Source of the DNA: Phytophthora hibernalis
Taxonomy: Eukaryota; Oomycota; Peronosporomycetes; Peronosporales; Peronosporaceae
Length of the DNA: 64,000 bases
Reading direction: 5' to 3'
NCBI GenBank assembly: GCA_012656075.1
Contig: JAAKBF010000024.1
Location: 124,001-188,000 of the forward strand
Shown piece by piece: positions 32,664 to 43,587 of this stretch. The notes under the pieces are model-generated. The model had not been told where the DNA came from, searched no databases, and was given only the letters and a program-made list of their open reading frames with translations. The position numbers and the translations under genes were made by a program. Positions within the stretch are counted from its first letter, which is position 1; every line of letters starts with the position of its first letter.

Positions 32664-34233
32664 TCAAGCTTCGCCTTCATCGTCTGCCTCGAAACCGTCG
32701 TCGTGAATCGCGTCGCTGGCGCTGTTGTCGAACTCGCTGTGCTCGATGTCGAAGGCAGGGTTGATGGAGACGGATGGGATGCTGCTATCCTGCAGACGTC
32801 GGACGAGAGAACCCCAGTCAGGTTCGGATGGTGGCATGCTTGGGGACAGCAGACGCGCGATGGCCATGGAGTTGGTACGGGGATACGTGAGCTTGGCTTT
32901 CATGAAGCCGTTGACGATGGTGTCATGCGACAGCGATTCCCATGCTGCTCTAATCCAGCTCACCACGTCACGGGGCGAGGGCGGCGTCATCTTGATGGGC
33001 ACCCCAGCTCCTGCGGCTCGAACTTGCTGCAGTAGAAACTCCACCCACTGCTTTCGTATCGCCTCTTTCAGTGGGCGATTCCAAGCAACGTCGGCGGGCT
33101 GGCAGACGTACGTGTAGCCCGGAGGGACTTTCATGAGCTCGACGTTGATTAAGCGGGCATAGATGACCACGTCCTCACGCCAATGACCGGAGAAGTCGTC
33201 CCAGAGCAAGAGGATCGGCTCGTGCATGTTGTCTCGTTTCCCAAAGTGCATGTAGAGAAACTCAATAGACAGCTCACTTTTCCACCAGCCTGCACCATTG
33301 CCGTAAATGCGTGTGCCCTCCTGTAGCGGAGTGATCTCACTCCAGAGTTTGCGACCAAAGCCATGTCGAACCACCTTGTTCTCGTGAGCAATTTCTGGCT
33401 TTGTCGAGGGACGGGTCTTGAACACGAGGAATGGCTCACACTTGGTTCCGTCACTAGCGGCCAACAGCATGGCAGTGACGCGCTCATTTGTCTCCCCGCG
33501 CACTTCACCCAGACAGTTTTCTCCCTCGTCGATTAACCGTCGCAGTTGGCACATATTCATAGTTCACGCCTGACACGCACACATCCGCAAAACGTCAGTA
33601 AGCAGGTTGGTAGTACTTGCCATTTAACGCACCTGTTTGGTTAGCGTTGTAGACTACAGCTATACCCAGCACCTTCGTCTTGTTTCGCACCTTCTCGCTA
33701 AACTCGGCCATCTTCAGCAACGCATCCTCCGGCGTCGTCTGGCCTTCCCGAGTTTTACGGCGAATTGACAGTCGGTGGCGGCGCAGAAAGAGCCTTCGCC
33801 AGCTCCACGACGCTCGGAAGACTCTGGGGCGAGGGCGGGCCTGGTAAATCTCCTGGGCCTGGAGCTTGAGCATCAGAGACGTCACGGGCACCCCGTCAGC
33901 TCGGAGTTCATTCACCCAACGCACAAGCTGCTCTTCTTTGAGCTTGGACATCGTGGAGCTGACACCAAAGCTGCGAGACCGTCGATGAAAACGCTTCCCT
34001 TGTGCGCAATGACGCTCGATAACCACCCTGGCCTTCCTCCAGGCGTACACTTGGCGTCGCTTGGAGTGATATTTGCCGCCAGGGAAGAACTTGGAGACCG
34101 TCGAGACAATTTTCGACGTCTCTAAATGCTTCAGGACTCGCAATTTGAACTCATACGTTACCGCTACACGTTTGCATTGATTTGGCTGAGATCCACCGTT
34201 GTCCCTCAGACGTGTTCGACCAGTTCGTGCCAT
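32664..34233 (-). pseudogene. pogo-like DDE transposase with intron, catalytic change and frame breaks
   Basis: Starts MARTGRTRLRDNGG at 34233. A helix-turn-helix region (AVTYEFKLRVLKHLE) is followed by a CENP-B-type second HTH (WSWRRLFLRRHRLSIRRKT) and the DDE core. The first catalytic position reads VVYNANQTG where the family has NADQT or NMDQT, so the Asp is Asn. The second Asp is present in LLLWDDFSGHW, the third in QPADVAWNRPLKE. A 63-nt intron (33570-33632) lies right after NANQTG; splicing gives TGVNYEYVPTATV. Two frame shifts follow near 33495-33530, one at GGGG. The Asn change together with the frame breaks suggests an inactive copy, though the latter may be sequencing errors. Confidence 0.8.
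33570..33632 (-). other. Intron in the transposase
   Basis: On the minus strand: exon ...CAAACAG, intron GTGCGT...TGTCAG, exon GCGTGAACTATG. A CTGAC branch-point-like word (TTACTGACG) sits about 25 nt before the 3' end. Removal restores the family's conserved TG(V/I)NYEYVPT. Confidence 0.75.
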
Positions 34234-34448
34234 CACGCTCAGCAAAAACACACAATGAGTGCTGAAATGCTGGAAGGAGCTTCGGAATGAATGGCTGCTA
34301 CCGGTGCTGCTATCTTAAATTTGTGCTTGGTATTGTATTTTTCGGTTGTGTGCTTTATGAGACGTGGCACGAGGTGGTCCACTTTTAATGCAACGTGATT
34401 GGCTAAGAAAAGGTGAGCTCTATGAATAGTGTGAGCTCTATGAGAAGT

Positions 34449-34700
34449 ACTGCCTCTCCTTTTGACCAACACTCCTCCTCCTGAAACGACGGAGCCGCCG
34501 AACACCAATAATGTCGGCATTGAAGCGGGTATGGAACGGGCCACGCTCGTCGACAGCTCCGGTGAAGAAACCAAGGACGAGTGATGCACTCCGCGTTAGC
34601 TGAATTGATTTAGACTCCTGAGAGATTAAGCTAATATACGCTACTTACCTACTTAAATATTTTTATATTCTGATAAATATAAAGTTAATAATATACAAAG
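34449..34700. other. Left junction of the Maverick element
   Basis: No gene seen. GC content falls from about 34600 onward (AT-rich with TAAATATAAAGTTAATAATA), which probably marks the left boundary of the Maverick. No long terminal inverted repeat matching the right side could be found by eye. Confidence 0.4.
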
Positions 34701-34907
34701 ATGACTTACTCTCCTGAACAATACCAAGCTAACAAAGAGCGCATCAAAGCTTCTCAAAAGCGATACTATCTCAAGACGAGAGAAACGCGTATAGCTAAGC
34801 AGAAGGAGTATGATGAGAAAAATCGTGAGCAAATTCGTGCCCAAAAGCGTAAATCCTACGCAGCGAAGAAACAAAGCGAACCTAACAGTGAAACCGAGCT
34901 TAGCTAA
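34701..34907 (+). CDS. Small basic K/Q-rich Maverick protein
   Basis: 68 residues (MTYSPEQYQANKERIKASQK...), highly charged and helical, built of imperfect repeats of the type (Q)YxxNKExIxxxxKxY. The same repeat style appears in the linker of the GIY-YIG protein of this element (YYQANKAAIIDKQKRY), so it may be a stand-alone piece of such a linker, a nucleic-acid binding peptide. ATATAC lies about 12 bp before the ATG. Function unknown. Confidence 0.55.
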   Translation: MTYSPEQYQANKERIKASQKRYYLKTRETRIAKQKEYDEKNREQIRAQKRKSYAAKKQSEPNSETELS

Positions 34908-34997
34908 TTAATTAATTAATTTTTCTGAATTTTGTATCAGGGTATGATATAAAGTCGATCTATTCTGATATTATATAGTCGGATATATATAGCAAAT

Positions 34998-37900
34998 ATG
35001 TTTGCATATGAACTCGAAGGACTAAAGCGATTAAATATTCACCCAATCAAATGGGGAGTAGCTATCGAGTCAAGATTCGGGGTAAAACCGGTAGAATGAC
35101 ATATATTAGCAATCTATCGCGCCCCAGCAATCAGAAGTTGATTGCGAAACAGTACAAAGTTTCCATTGAAGACCCCAGGAAGCACATGTCTCCTGAGTAT
35201 AAGGTTGATCCTAAGTACCGTTTTTACAATGATAACCACATGGAATCACACCTATATGAGGGTTTTGAGCCTTCTGTTTTCTACGACAAGCTCGAGAACA
35301 TTCTTTCGACTCAGACGAGTGCGTTCAAGGTAAATGTTGCTCTCGGCTACGAACTTGTAAGCAAGACCGATACTGATGACACTCGCTACTTCTACCCGAA
35401 TCTCGCTAATACTCATGTATTCTATAATCCTATTGCTATCAATAGCAAGGCTGATATTCAAAAGAAGGTGATTTCGGAAATCCGTTCTATGGAGTTGGCT
35501 GACAAACTGAACTACCCCAGTCCGGGTATAAGCTAAAGGCGATCACTGCATTCAAGATTTTCATCTACCATCGCGACCATGCTCTCGGGGATAGCGAAGC
35601 TGTCATCCCTAAGATTATTCGCGAAAACAAGCATGTGATCAACTTCCCCAAGACCAACAACAAGTGCGTCTTCCACTGTATCGCCTGGCATACATTCCAG
35701 AGCCCTAAGAAGGATCCTCGAAGAATTCAGGCTCAGGTGAAGGAGGCATTCAAGCGCTACTGTTCTTTCAAGGGGGTTAAATATTCGTTGAGCCTGTTTA
35801 GGAGTTTCAAGCCCATTGACCTACTACAACTCGATGAGGTTGAAGACTGCTTCCAACTTGGTATTAACGTATATAAGATGGATGTAATGTAGAATGCATT
35901 CGTAGATCGGACAAGGGGTATGAAGCTATGGATATTTTATCGTTCGAGAATCATGCTCTTTACATCAAGAACATCGATATGCTTCAGGCTAAGTATCAAT
36001 GTCCTAAGTGTGAAATGGTTTTCGTCAGCGCTGAAAGGGTTAAAAACCACAAAAATAATCAGTGCGAGCTCGTGAATATCGAAAGCTTCCCGGCTGAGCC
36101 AACTATCTACAAACCAGCTCAGAACGCAATACGATCACTGCTTACGAAGTATTCAATCAAGAATGCTGACCAGTACATCGATCACTTCATCGTTTATGAC
36201 TTTGAGGCCATCTTTAAGCCTACTGCGACTCAACACGGGGAGAATACTGTCTTCACGAACGAACACATTCCGGTGTCTGTATCAGTAGCTGATAGCTTAA
36301 CCGAGGAGGTGCGTTGCTTTGTAAATGATGATCCGAAGATGCTACTTACGGATATGTTCAAATACATCGGTGATGTATCCGTGAAGATCCAGCTGTACAA
36401 TGTCAATAAGTACAAGTCGCTTCTACAGAAAATCATCAACGCTCACGGTCTGACAGGTATGGAAATTCCAGGAGTCAATCTTGGTAAGACCTACAAGATT
36501 TCTGATGTCGAGGGTTGGATTGAACAAGGAAAGTATGCCAGCTTCTTTGACTTTCATAGCAGTCTTGGCTTTGGTAAGCAAAGGTCTGATTATGGGAAAC
36601 TAAAACAGCAGCTTGATCAGGTACCAGTATTCGGTTTCAATTCTGGTCGATACGATATTAACTTGATTAAGAAGGATTTGTTTGCCGTTATCGGTACCGA
36701 CAACATTAAATCTGTCATCAAGAATCCCAGCTACATGTGCATGGCTACATCGGACATGAAAATGCTCGATATTAGCAACTATGTCCCAGCTACGATAAAT
36801 ATCTTACAACATATCTCGGTGGCTGTAAATGTGATGACAAAATTAGATGTGTCTGTGGTCTTGGTAAGGGTCTTTTCCCTTACGAGTACATAACTGCATT
36901 CAATGTACTAAATCAGACTACCATCCCACCTAAGTCAGCTTTTGACAGCAAGCTCCGCGGAACAAGCATCACCAAGGATGACTACGAACGAGTAAAGTTC
37001 GTGTGGGAGTACTACGAGATGAAATCGATAAAGGACCTATTGATCTGGTACAACAATCTCGACGTAGTCCCATTCATCAAGGCTATCAAGGCTCAACGAG
37101 AATTTTTCAAGCGTTTCGATCTGGATATGTTTGCGGATGGGGTGTCGCTACCTGGTCTTTCGGAGAAGGTCATGTATCAGACTTGCTTCAATAATCTCCA
37201 ATATCCGGATAAGAAGCCGGCTAACGCTTTCCAATTTCCAGCTAAGCGCATGGGAGGGTACAAGAATCAGGATGCTAAGGCAAAGCGAAAATTTGGTATG
37301 ACACTCGAGCACTTGAATACATTGCTGCAAAAGCAAAAGTATCTGTGTGGTCTATGCTACTGCCAGCTAACCGCTGATACCGCTTCAGCTGATCGTATCA
37401 ATAATAATCTTGGCCTCATCAACGGCAACATCTTGATCAGCTGTGTGAAGTGCAACTCAGCTCGTAAAGATATGTCCCTCGGGGATTTCGGTATAAGAAG
37501 TTGCTTGAGTTCAACTCGGACAGACTAGTATATTCTATTGATCGAGAGGAAAAGGATATCTACGCTAAGATGAAATCCAACATCGCCGGAGGTCCATCCA
37601 TTATCTTTAATCGCTACGCTAAGCGTAATGAAACCAAGATTCGCGGTGGTAAGGTCTGTAAAAAGTTATCGGATACGATGCTAACGCTCTGTATCTTTGG
37701 GCTCTTGGTAATGAGATGCCATGCGGTCGATTGACTACCGTTGAAGCGTATGAAGGTATCGTCGACGACATCAACGCCGATAAAATATTTGGCTTTCTTG
37801 AATGTGATATTCGTACTCCAGACCATCTAAAAGACTACTTTAGTGAAATGACCCCCATTTTCAAGAATGTACTAATCGATTGTACCGACGAGAGTGTCAT

Positions 37901-38959
37901 TGGTAAGCACATGTTCGATTACAACCAGGCCCGTACATCAAACCGCTCTAAGCCTGCTCGCAAGTTAATTGGTAGCTACTTTGGTGAAAAGATTCTCATC
38001 TACACCCCTTTGCTCAAGTGGTACCTTTCTCACGGTATGGAGATCACCAAGACTTCCTGCTTTGTCAAGGCCAGCTCTCACAAGGCGTTTGCTCCATTTA
38101 TGGAGGCTGTATCAAATGCTCGACGAGAGGGAGACGTCGATAAGTCCAAGGCTATGATTGCCGAGATGATGAAACTGGTAGGCAACAGTGTTTTTGGTCG
38201 ATCTGGAATGGACATGAGCAAGCATAAAGAGGTTAAGTATGAGTCGAGCGACATAGCTATTAAGAAAAGATCGAACACTTTACGTTCCATGGTCCCGAGG
38301 AGCTTAATGACGCCTGTGAAATCACCATGAAGAAACGGCGACTTAATAACAAGAACCCCATCCATTTGTCGATTGCCATCTACCAGCTCGCCAAGCTACG
38401 CATGCTTCAGTTCTACTACGACTGCATAGACTTCTACTTCGATCGCTCTGACTTCGAGTATCAGGAGATGGACACTGATTCGGCGTATATCGCTTTCAGC
38501 TGTGAGAACCCGTTTCAAGACTGTATTAAACCTGAGCTACGTGCCCACTTCAAGGAGCATAAATACGATTGGTTCCCACGCGACTACAACACAGAGGTAG
38601 CTAAGTTTGATCGCCGCACCCCTGGTCTGTTCAAGGATGAATGGTCAGGCGATGCTATGGTCTCACTATCGAGTAAGAACTATATTTGCTATCTACCCGA
38701 CGAATCTTACAAGGTCAACGTTTCAGCAAAGGGTGTGCAGCAGGGTCGTGGTCGGAATGAGCATGTCCTTAACCCTGACGGATTTGAGACTGTTGTACGG
38801 GACCGCATCACACTTCAAGGGACTAACAAGGGGTTCAGACTTTCGAAAGAAACAAAATCTGTCATAACCTATACTCAAACAAAGAGCGCCCTTTCATATT
38901 TCTACGATAAGCGACAGGTAATATCGGACGGCATTTCTACGATTCCACTTACTATCTAA
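34998..38959 (+). CDS. Protein-primed family B DNA polymerase (pPolB), many frame breaks
   Basis: Replicative polymerase of about 1,300 residues. The start MFAYELEGLKRLN at 34998 follows TATATATAG by 5 bp. Order: an N-terminal region with NKCVFHCIAWHT and a C2H2-like finger (CPKCEMVF...H...C), both usual in Maverick polymerases; 3'-5' exonuclease with Exo I YDFEAIF and Exo II FGFNSGRYDINL; a palm insertion with an HNH-like zinc site (CGLC...ADRINNN...GNILISCVKCN); motif A GYDANALYLW; motif B KLVGNSVFGRSG; motif C EMDTDSAYIAF. All catalytic aspartates are present. Frame changes near 35054 (GGGG), 35520, 35890, 36800, 37490, 37660 (AAAAA) and 38270 (AAAA), each with continued sense, so the protein was probably intact. 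It acts on linear DNA with a terminal protein. Confidence 0.92.
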
Positions 38960-38980
38960 GGGGGTATATTTAGCTGATGC

Positions 38981-38998
38981 TCAGACTTCTAAGTCTGA
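38981..38998 (+). terminator. Short hairpin followed by T-run after pPolB
   Basis: TCAGACTT-CT-AAGTCTGA makes an 8-bp stem with a 2-nt loop, then CCATTTTTTG. It sits between the polymerase stop and the integrase promoter motif and may end or process the transcript. Role inferred. Confidence 0.4.
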
Positions 38999-39025
38999 CC
39001 ATTTTTTGCTATAAAATATAGGATC

Positions 39026-40008
39026 ATGTGATAATCGTAAAGGATTGGTATTCCAGTCAGACCGATATTCTACGATTCCAGGAACAGAAGAAGCGATTCG
39101 ATGGATTCAAAATTGCTTCACATAACCCTAACTCATGGCAAATGGATCTTACGTTTTATGAGAAACGACCAATTTTGAGTGCTATCAACATCAACTCACG
39201 GTTGGGCTACGCAAAGCTCTTGTCAAACAAGACTGCGCCAACTGTTTTAGCAGCGCTTAAAGCGTTTGTTCGCCTTCACAAAGTTGATATCCTGACAAGT
39301 GATAATGGTGGCGAGTTCATGAACTCACAGGCTCAAGAATTCTACAAATCCAAGAAAATTGAGCACTACAATAACGAGCCCGGTGATCATGGTACTATGG
39401 GAAGAATCGAGCGATTCAACAGAACGTTAAAGCAGAGACTAACTAAAATGTCTCCCAATGGGATTACGCAAATGCTTATTGGCGATGTCATCGAAAACTA
39501 CAATATCACGTTTCATCGCTCAATTGGTATGACCCCAAATAAGACAAAAGGCAAAGTAATGGATGCGGATCTGAGTCATAATCAGGTGGAAGCTGATAGA
39601 ATTGAGAAGGAGTTTGAGGTCGGATCAAGTGTATTATACCGTCTCAAGAAGCAGCCATTTGATAAAGAAGCTGCTCGATGGAGCAAATCAGGTTATAAAA
39701 TCGTTGGAATTGATGGCTACCGAGTCCAAATCCTCTCGAAAAATGGTCATACTCTCTACAAGGCACCAAACGATCTTAAAATTGTTAAAACAGAGACCAC
39801 AGATGCTACTATTAGTCGAGGCGGTAATCTCGAGGCGGAGAAGATCTTGGACCACAAGAAGATACGCTCTGGGAAGTACAAATACCTGATAAGATGGGTT
39901 GGTAATGAGCCTGACTCCTGGGAGCCACAAGATATTTTGCGGTTAATTAACAAGAATAGGAGATCAACTCTTGAGAGAGAGTATTGGGCACTAAAAAATG
40001 AGCCATGA
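39026..40008 (+). CDS. RVE integrase with C-terminal chromodomain
   Basis: Retroviral-type DDE integrase. Catalytic triad: D in WQMDLTFYE, D in ILTSDNGGEF, E in MGRIERFNRTLK. A small beta-barrel-like part (VGSSVLYRLKKQPFDK) precedes a chromodomain at residues about 270-310 (EAEKILDHKKIRSGKYKYLI, RWVGNEPDSWEPQ), which in Maverick and chromovirus integrases directs insertion to marked chromatin. The N-terminal HHCC finger is absent or very short. The ATG at 39026 lies right after ATATAGGATC but is followed by TGA, and the long frame opens at 39028, so one base is probably missing at the start. Otherwise the frame is intact. Confidence 0.93.
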
Positions 40009-40088
40009 TTAGCTTTTTAGATTAAGTTGATAGAGATATCCTCTGTAAGCTTTGGCCCATATATTATTTTTAATATTTTCGTTAGAAT

Positions 40089-40420
40089 ATGAATTATATG
40101 ACTTTATGTATAGATACTGATCTCGTAATTATGTGCCCAAATTGTATAGAGAAGGAACGTGAGCTTGTAAAGCTTCGACGCAAACTGTGGATCATCAAGA
40201 AGTAAGTCAAATCAAGAATGAGTTGCTGAACCTTGATGCGACCGCGAATTTTCGCAAAACGGTAGTCAATCAAAAGTACGAACACGAATTGGAAGAAATC
40301 TTTGGCGTTCCGTTCCATTGTATCAATGACCGATATTTAAATCTTCTCAATGAACGAAACCGCATCTGTCATTCTTATCTACCTTTCCGTCATGACTCAG
40401 TTATGCCAAGCTACTGGTAG
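40089..40420 (+). CDS. Small Maverick protein with CxxC, one frame break
   Basis: About 110 residues: MNYMTLCIDTDLVIMCPNCI, then a charged helix (EKERELVKLRRKLW), a frame break near 40200, and KNELLNLDATANFRKTVVNQ...LLNERNRICHSYL. The MCPNCIEKE start suggests a small zinc ribbon with a helical tail. No family is recognised; the small frame sits between integrase and the large unknown gene, all on the plus strand. Confidence 0.45.
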
Positions 40421-40471
40421 AAACGTAATTACGGCGCTCATTTTTTATGACTCGCAACATATAGGATCAAT

Positions 40472-42995
40472 ATGTTTCCAAATTTCACATCGCTTGCTCA
40501 GAGAGAGCAAAACCGGCAGGAGCTACTTGAACGAGCTCAGCGTCGCGTTCGTTAAGCTAAAGCGAAGCGTGAGATGTACGAAGGCGCTTCGTGGGCTACT
40601 GACATTCCCAATGGCATTACTTCAGCCCCCAGTAAAACAACTGCAGCAACTCAGACAGACTCAACATCCGAGTCATCTGAGCTCTTAAAAACGCTGATTG
40701 ATGAATACTCCCAGACAAACCCTGAGGTATCAACTCCAACTATGGTAGATGTCGAAGCTACTGCTAAGCCTGATACTAATCATGCTGGAACACAAGCAAA
40801 GCCTTCAGTTGATGTTGGTATCAGCAACACCCCTGTCATGAATGATGCTATGGTTGGCGAAGATGCTAAGGAAAAATATACATTCAGTGAAGATGACACC
40901 GATGAAATCGAAGACCAAAAGAGATCAAAACAAGCTGTTGCACAGATATTTGGTGTTTATCCAATTCTTGCAGACTTACGCATTCATCCTTTTGCATCGA
41001 AAGGACGTCAGCTAACAAAGTATTACATTGGTAAAGATGCTAAGACATACATCATTAGATTAAACAAGGTTGTTTTAGTTCCAAGCATTGATTGGATCGA
41101 GACCTACAAGAATATTGGAGTTATTATCACCAACGATGTTAGATTTCTCGCCTATATCAATGAAAAGAGGGAACGCAACGAAATGGGAAAAGAGGATAAA
41201 AATACTCCATTACAGGTTTGGCAGCTAATTGGATCAAAACGGAAAAGAGTCAATGCATCAGACGGAGATATTGCCGATCGTACCAAACAAAGACTTGAGG
41301 ACAGTTTTCTCTTTGATAATTCAACTTCCACAACTACTGATCAAACTGATAGCAAAATCAAAATGTTTTGGATCATTAGTAAAAATAAGGGTTTGCTCGA
41401 ATCCAATGGATTAAGAAAGAAGATTGTTCCGATCCTTAATGGAACAAGCAAATCATCTCCCATCGATAATGATGGATACGTTTGGGTTGATGGAAATTCA
41501 ATTAGCGTCTATGGAAAAGAAAGCGATAGGGCTAAGTCAGCTATCACTAAAAGGGTGAATTGGCAACTCACCCTTCAATCATTTATCAATATGGTCAGAG
41601 CGAAATGTCTTGAGTTAGAAATAATAGGTAAGAAGGACGAGGAAATGGACGTCAAGGAATTCACACCAGTCGATGGGGAAGCGAGACATGGAACAATGAG
41701 TGGTATCGATGAAGATATGGATCAAAAGCTGAACAACGCGGACAATGATGCTAAAAGGATATTGGCTGATTACTACACGCTACTTCAATCGAAGAATGTT
41801 GCCATCCCTTTCAGACTAATACCAATTATTTATACAGAAAAAGGAGTTAAACCTCATTCAACATATTATTTTGGTCAGCCAACTGAATCCAAACCTTTAA
41901 ATATCATGACGCTAGATAGATATAAAAAGCATAAGCAAGTATCTGGTGGAGCTTTGAAGGGTTTGATGAGAACTATCATGTGGATGGATACCTTTACATC
42001 ACTACTCAACGGAATGGAGGATATAGATCGATACCTTAAGGATATTGAATATCCATTCCCATCAAATGAAGAAGAAGAAGCTAAATTACTTGAAGAAAAG
42101 AACAGAACGAGAAAATACGTAAAAACCTTGATGAGAACCTCAAAATACTGAATGATGCGATTCTTAAGTCAGCTTATGATATCAGGCGACAGAGTACTGA
42201 GCAATATGAACATGATGATAGTTTGCAAAAGCTTCATGATGACTCGGAGGCAGCTTTTCAGACGTATCTTGAGGCTCAAAATCGCTATGAAGAAGCAAAG
42301 AAACTTGTGAGAGGATCAAACTCAAAAGCAGCGAGATCAGCCCTAAAAGCAGCTACAGCAGCGATGCGAGCTACAAAGGCTGTATTCCAAACGAAGTCGA
42401 AGAGATATTCTGACGCGAGGCAAGTTTCTGGCAATGGTATCAAGCCCAAACTAAAGGGACGTGGTCTTAGAGGAGCTGGTGTTGCCCCATTGGAAGGTGT
42501 CGTCCGTCGCGGAAAAACCTACAATCTCAATGAGATTCAAGGATTAGCAACACCGTCACCATATACCTATAAGCAGCTTGGAAGCAAGTACATTCGCATT
42601 CCCGACCTTGATGCTAAGACCCTCGTGATTGTGCAGCCAAATCGACGCAAATGTGGGCCGAAGTGTCAAATTAGTGATAGCCTTCAATCTATGATTAAAA
42701 CGCTCGTCTATAAGCAACAAATCGATCAAGCCGCTTACGATAAGCTCAGTATTGATGATAAAAGCTCTTCAAGGAGATTCTCGCTATTACGCATCTCCAA
42801 TACAATTTTCACGATAAGCTCACGGATTCATTAGAGACACTTCGAGCTGAGTATGATAAGCTGAAAGGAGAGATGGAGTTAGGAAATGACAATCCAAGCA
42901 TCATTAAGCAGCTAAAGTCTCTCACAGTAGATATGTACAGCAATCAACTAATTGGTGATAATGAGTTTAAGGAAATTATCACTCGGCTATTATAA
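40472..42995 (+). CDS. Large unknown Maverick protein, about 830 residues (frame breaks)
   Basis: Starts MFPNFTSLAQREQNRQELLE at 40472, seven bases after ATATAGGATCAA... Sense passes a frame break near 40555 into EMYEGASWATDIPNG, and others near 42120 (AAAAA) and 42770. Content: SWATD...AATQTD motif near the start, disordered acidic linker (FSEDDTDEIEDQK), a folded middle (VWQLIGSKRKR, MFWIISKNKGLLESNGLRKK, VNWQLTLQSFINMVR), a basic helical region, GRGLRGAGVAPLEGVV with LNEIQGLATPSPYTYKQLGS, and a helical C terminus (SLQSMIKTLVYKQQIDQAAY, EYDKLKGEMELGN) ending EIITRLL. Function unknown. Size and position suggest a conserved virion or DNA-packaging component. Confidence 0.7.
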
Positions 42996-43061
42996 ACTAT
43001 GAAAACTTACACTGCTCTTATTATTTGGTGGGCTATTATAATATTTGGGGTAATATAGACA

Positions 43062-43304
43062 ATGTTCTTCTTCAATCCCCGCATTATTTCCAGTTCAGGT
43101 GGTAGCTATGGCGATAACGCTGATCTCAACGTCGCCGAGCTTAAAGCCATTATGAAGAATATGATCATTCATGATCGTCCCCAGAAAACTCAGGCAGCTG
43201 TGTGGGCTACTGACCTCGATAAGTCTATCAAGAAAGTAGATGCCTCAACACAGACTGAAGGAGGTCGCGTCTGGGCTTACCAACCCAAGAAAAAAAGACT
43301 GTGA
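43062..43304 (+). CDS. Small Maverick protein with WATD/TQT motif
   Basis: 80 residues: MFFFNPRIISSSGGSYGDNA...AVWATDLDKSIKKVDASTQTEG... and a basic end PKKKRL. The ATG follows AATATAGAC by four bases. It repeats the WATD(x)n(A/S)TQT(D/E) motif found near the start of the preceding large protein. Its basic tail PKKKRL resembles a nuclear localisation signal. Function unknown. Confidence 0.55.
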   Translation: MFFFNPRIISSSGGSYGDNADLNVAELKAIMKNMIIHDRPQKTQAAVWATDLDKSIKKVDASTQTEGGRVWAYQPKKKRL

Positions 43305-43366
43305 AGACGTTTGCTATCTAAGCAATACCAGACCTAATCGCTCTATTCGTCATTCCGCGATATATA

Positions 43367-43555
43367 CTATTTTTTCTCACCGACATGTATCTCCATTATC
43401 GCATCTTCCCCAGTCTTAGCGTCTCTGACAGGGACGAGTGCACTATCTCCGAGAGCTACGATCTGATCAGCGTGCATGATTGTTGATTCTATGACCTGAC
43501 TCGGCTCATCGGTAGTTAAATTGGTTTTGAGCTCTTTACTTGGTATGCAACCCAT
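43367..43555 (-). CDS. Small protein with N-myristoylation/palmitoylation signal
   Basis: 62 residues starting MGCIPSKELKTN. Gly2, Cys3 and Ser6 match the MGxxxS consensus for N-myristoylation, and Cys3 could be palmitoylated, so the product should sit on a host membrane. The rest is acidic and folded-looking (ADQIVALGDSALVPVRDAKT). TGATATAAA lies directly before the ATG. No family recognised. Confidence 0.55.
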   Translation of the reverse strand: MGCIPSKELKTNLTTDEPSQVIESTIMHADQIVALGDSALVPVRDAKTGEDAIMEIHVGEKK

Positions 43556-43587
43556 TTTATATCACTACCAGAGAAAAAAGTACGTAC

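Larger units (their letters stand above)
32220..34448 (-). mobile_element. pogo/Tc1-type DNA transposon with terminal inverted repeats
   Basis: A 2.2-kb element bounded by an exact 18-bp terminal inverted repeat: ACTTCTCATAGAGCTCAC at 32220-32237 and its complement at 34431-34448. The right end has a second, near-identical copy directly inside it (34413-34430, GTGAGCTCTATGAATAGT). It encodes one DDE transposase on the minus strand with a CENP-B-like DNA-binding domain. A clean TA target duplication is not visible, so the last base or two of the ends is uncertain. Confidence 0.8.

Noticed and set aside
34998..38959. Reading the polymerase pieces as separate genes
   Set aside because: Exonuclease, palm motifs A, B and C lie in family order and sense continues across each break, so one gene is the simpler reading.
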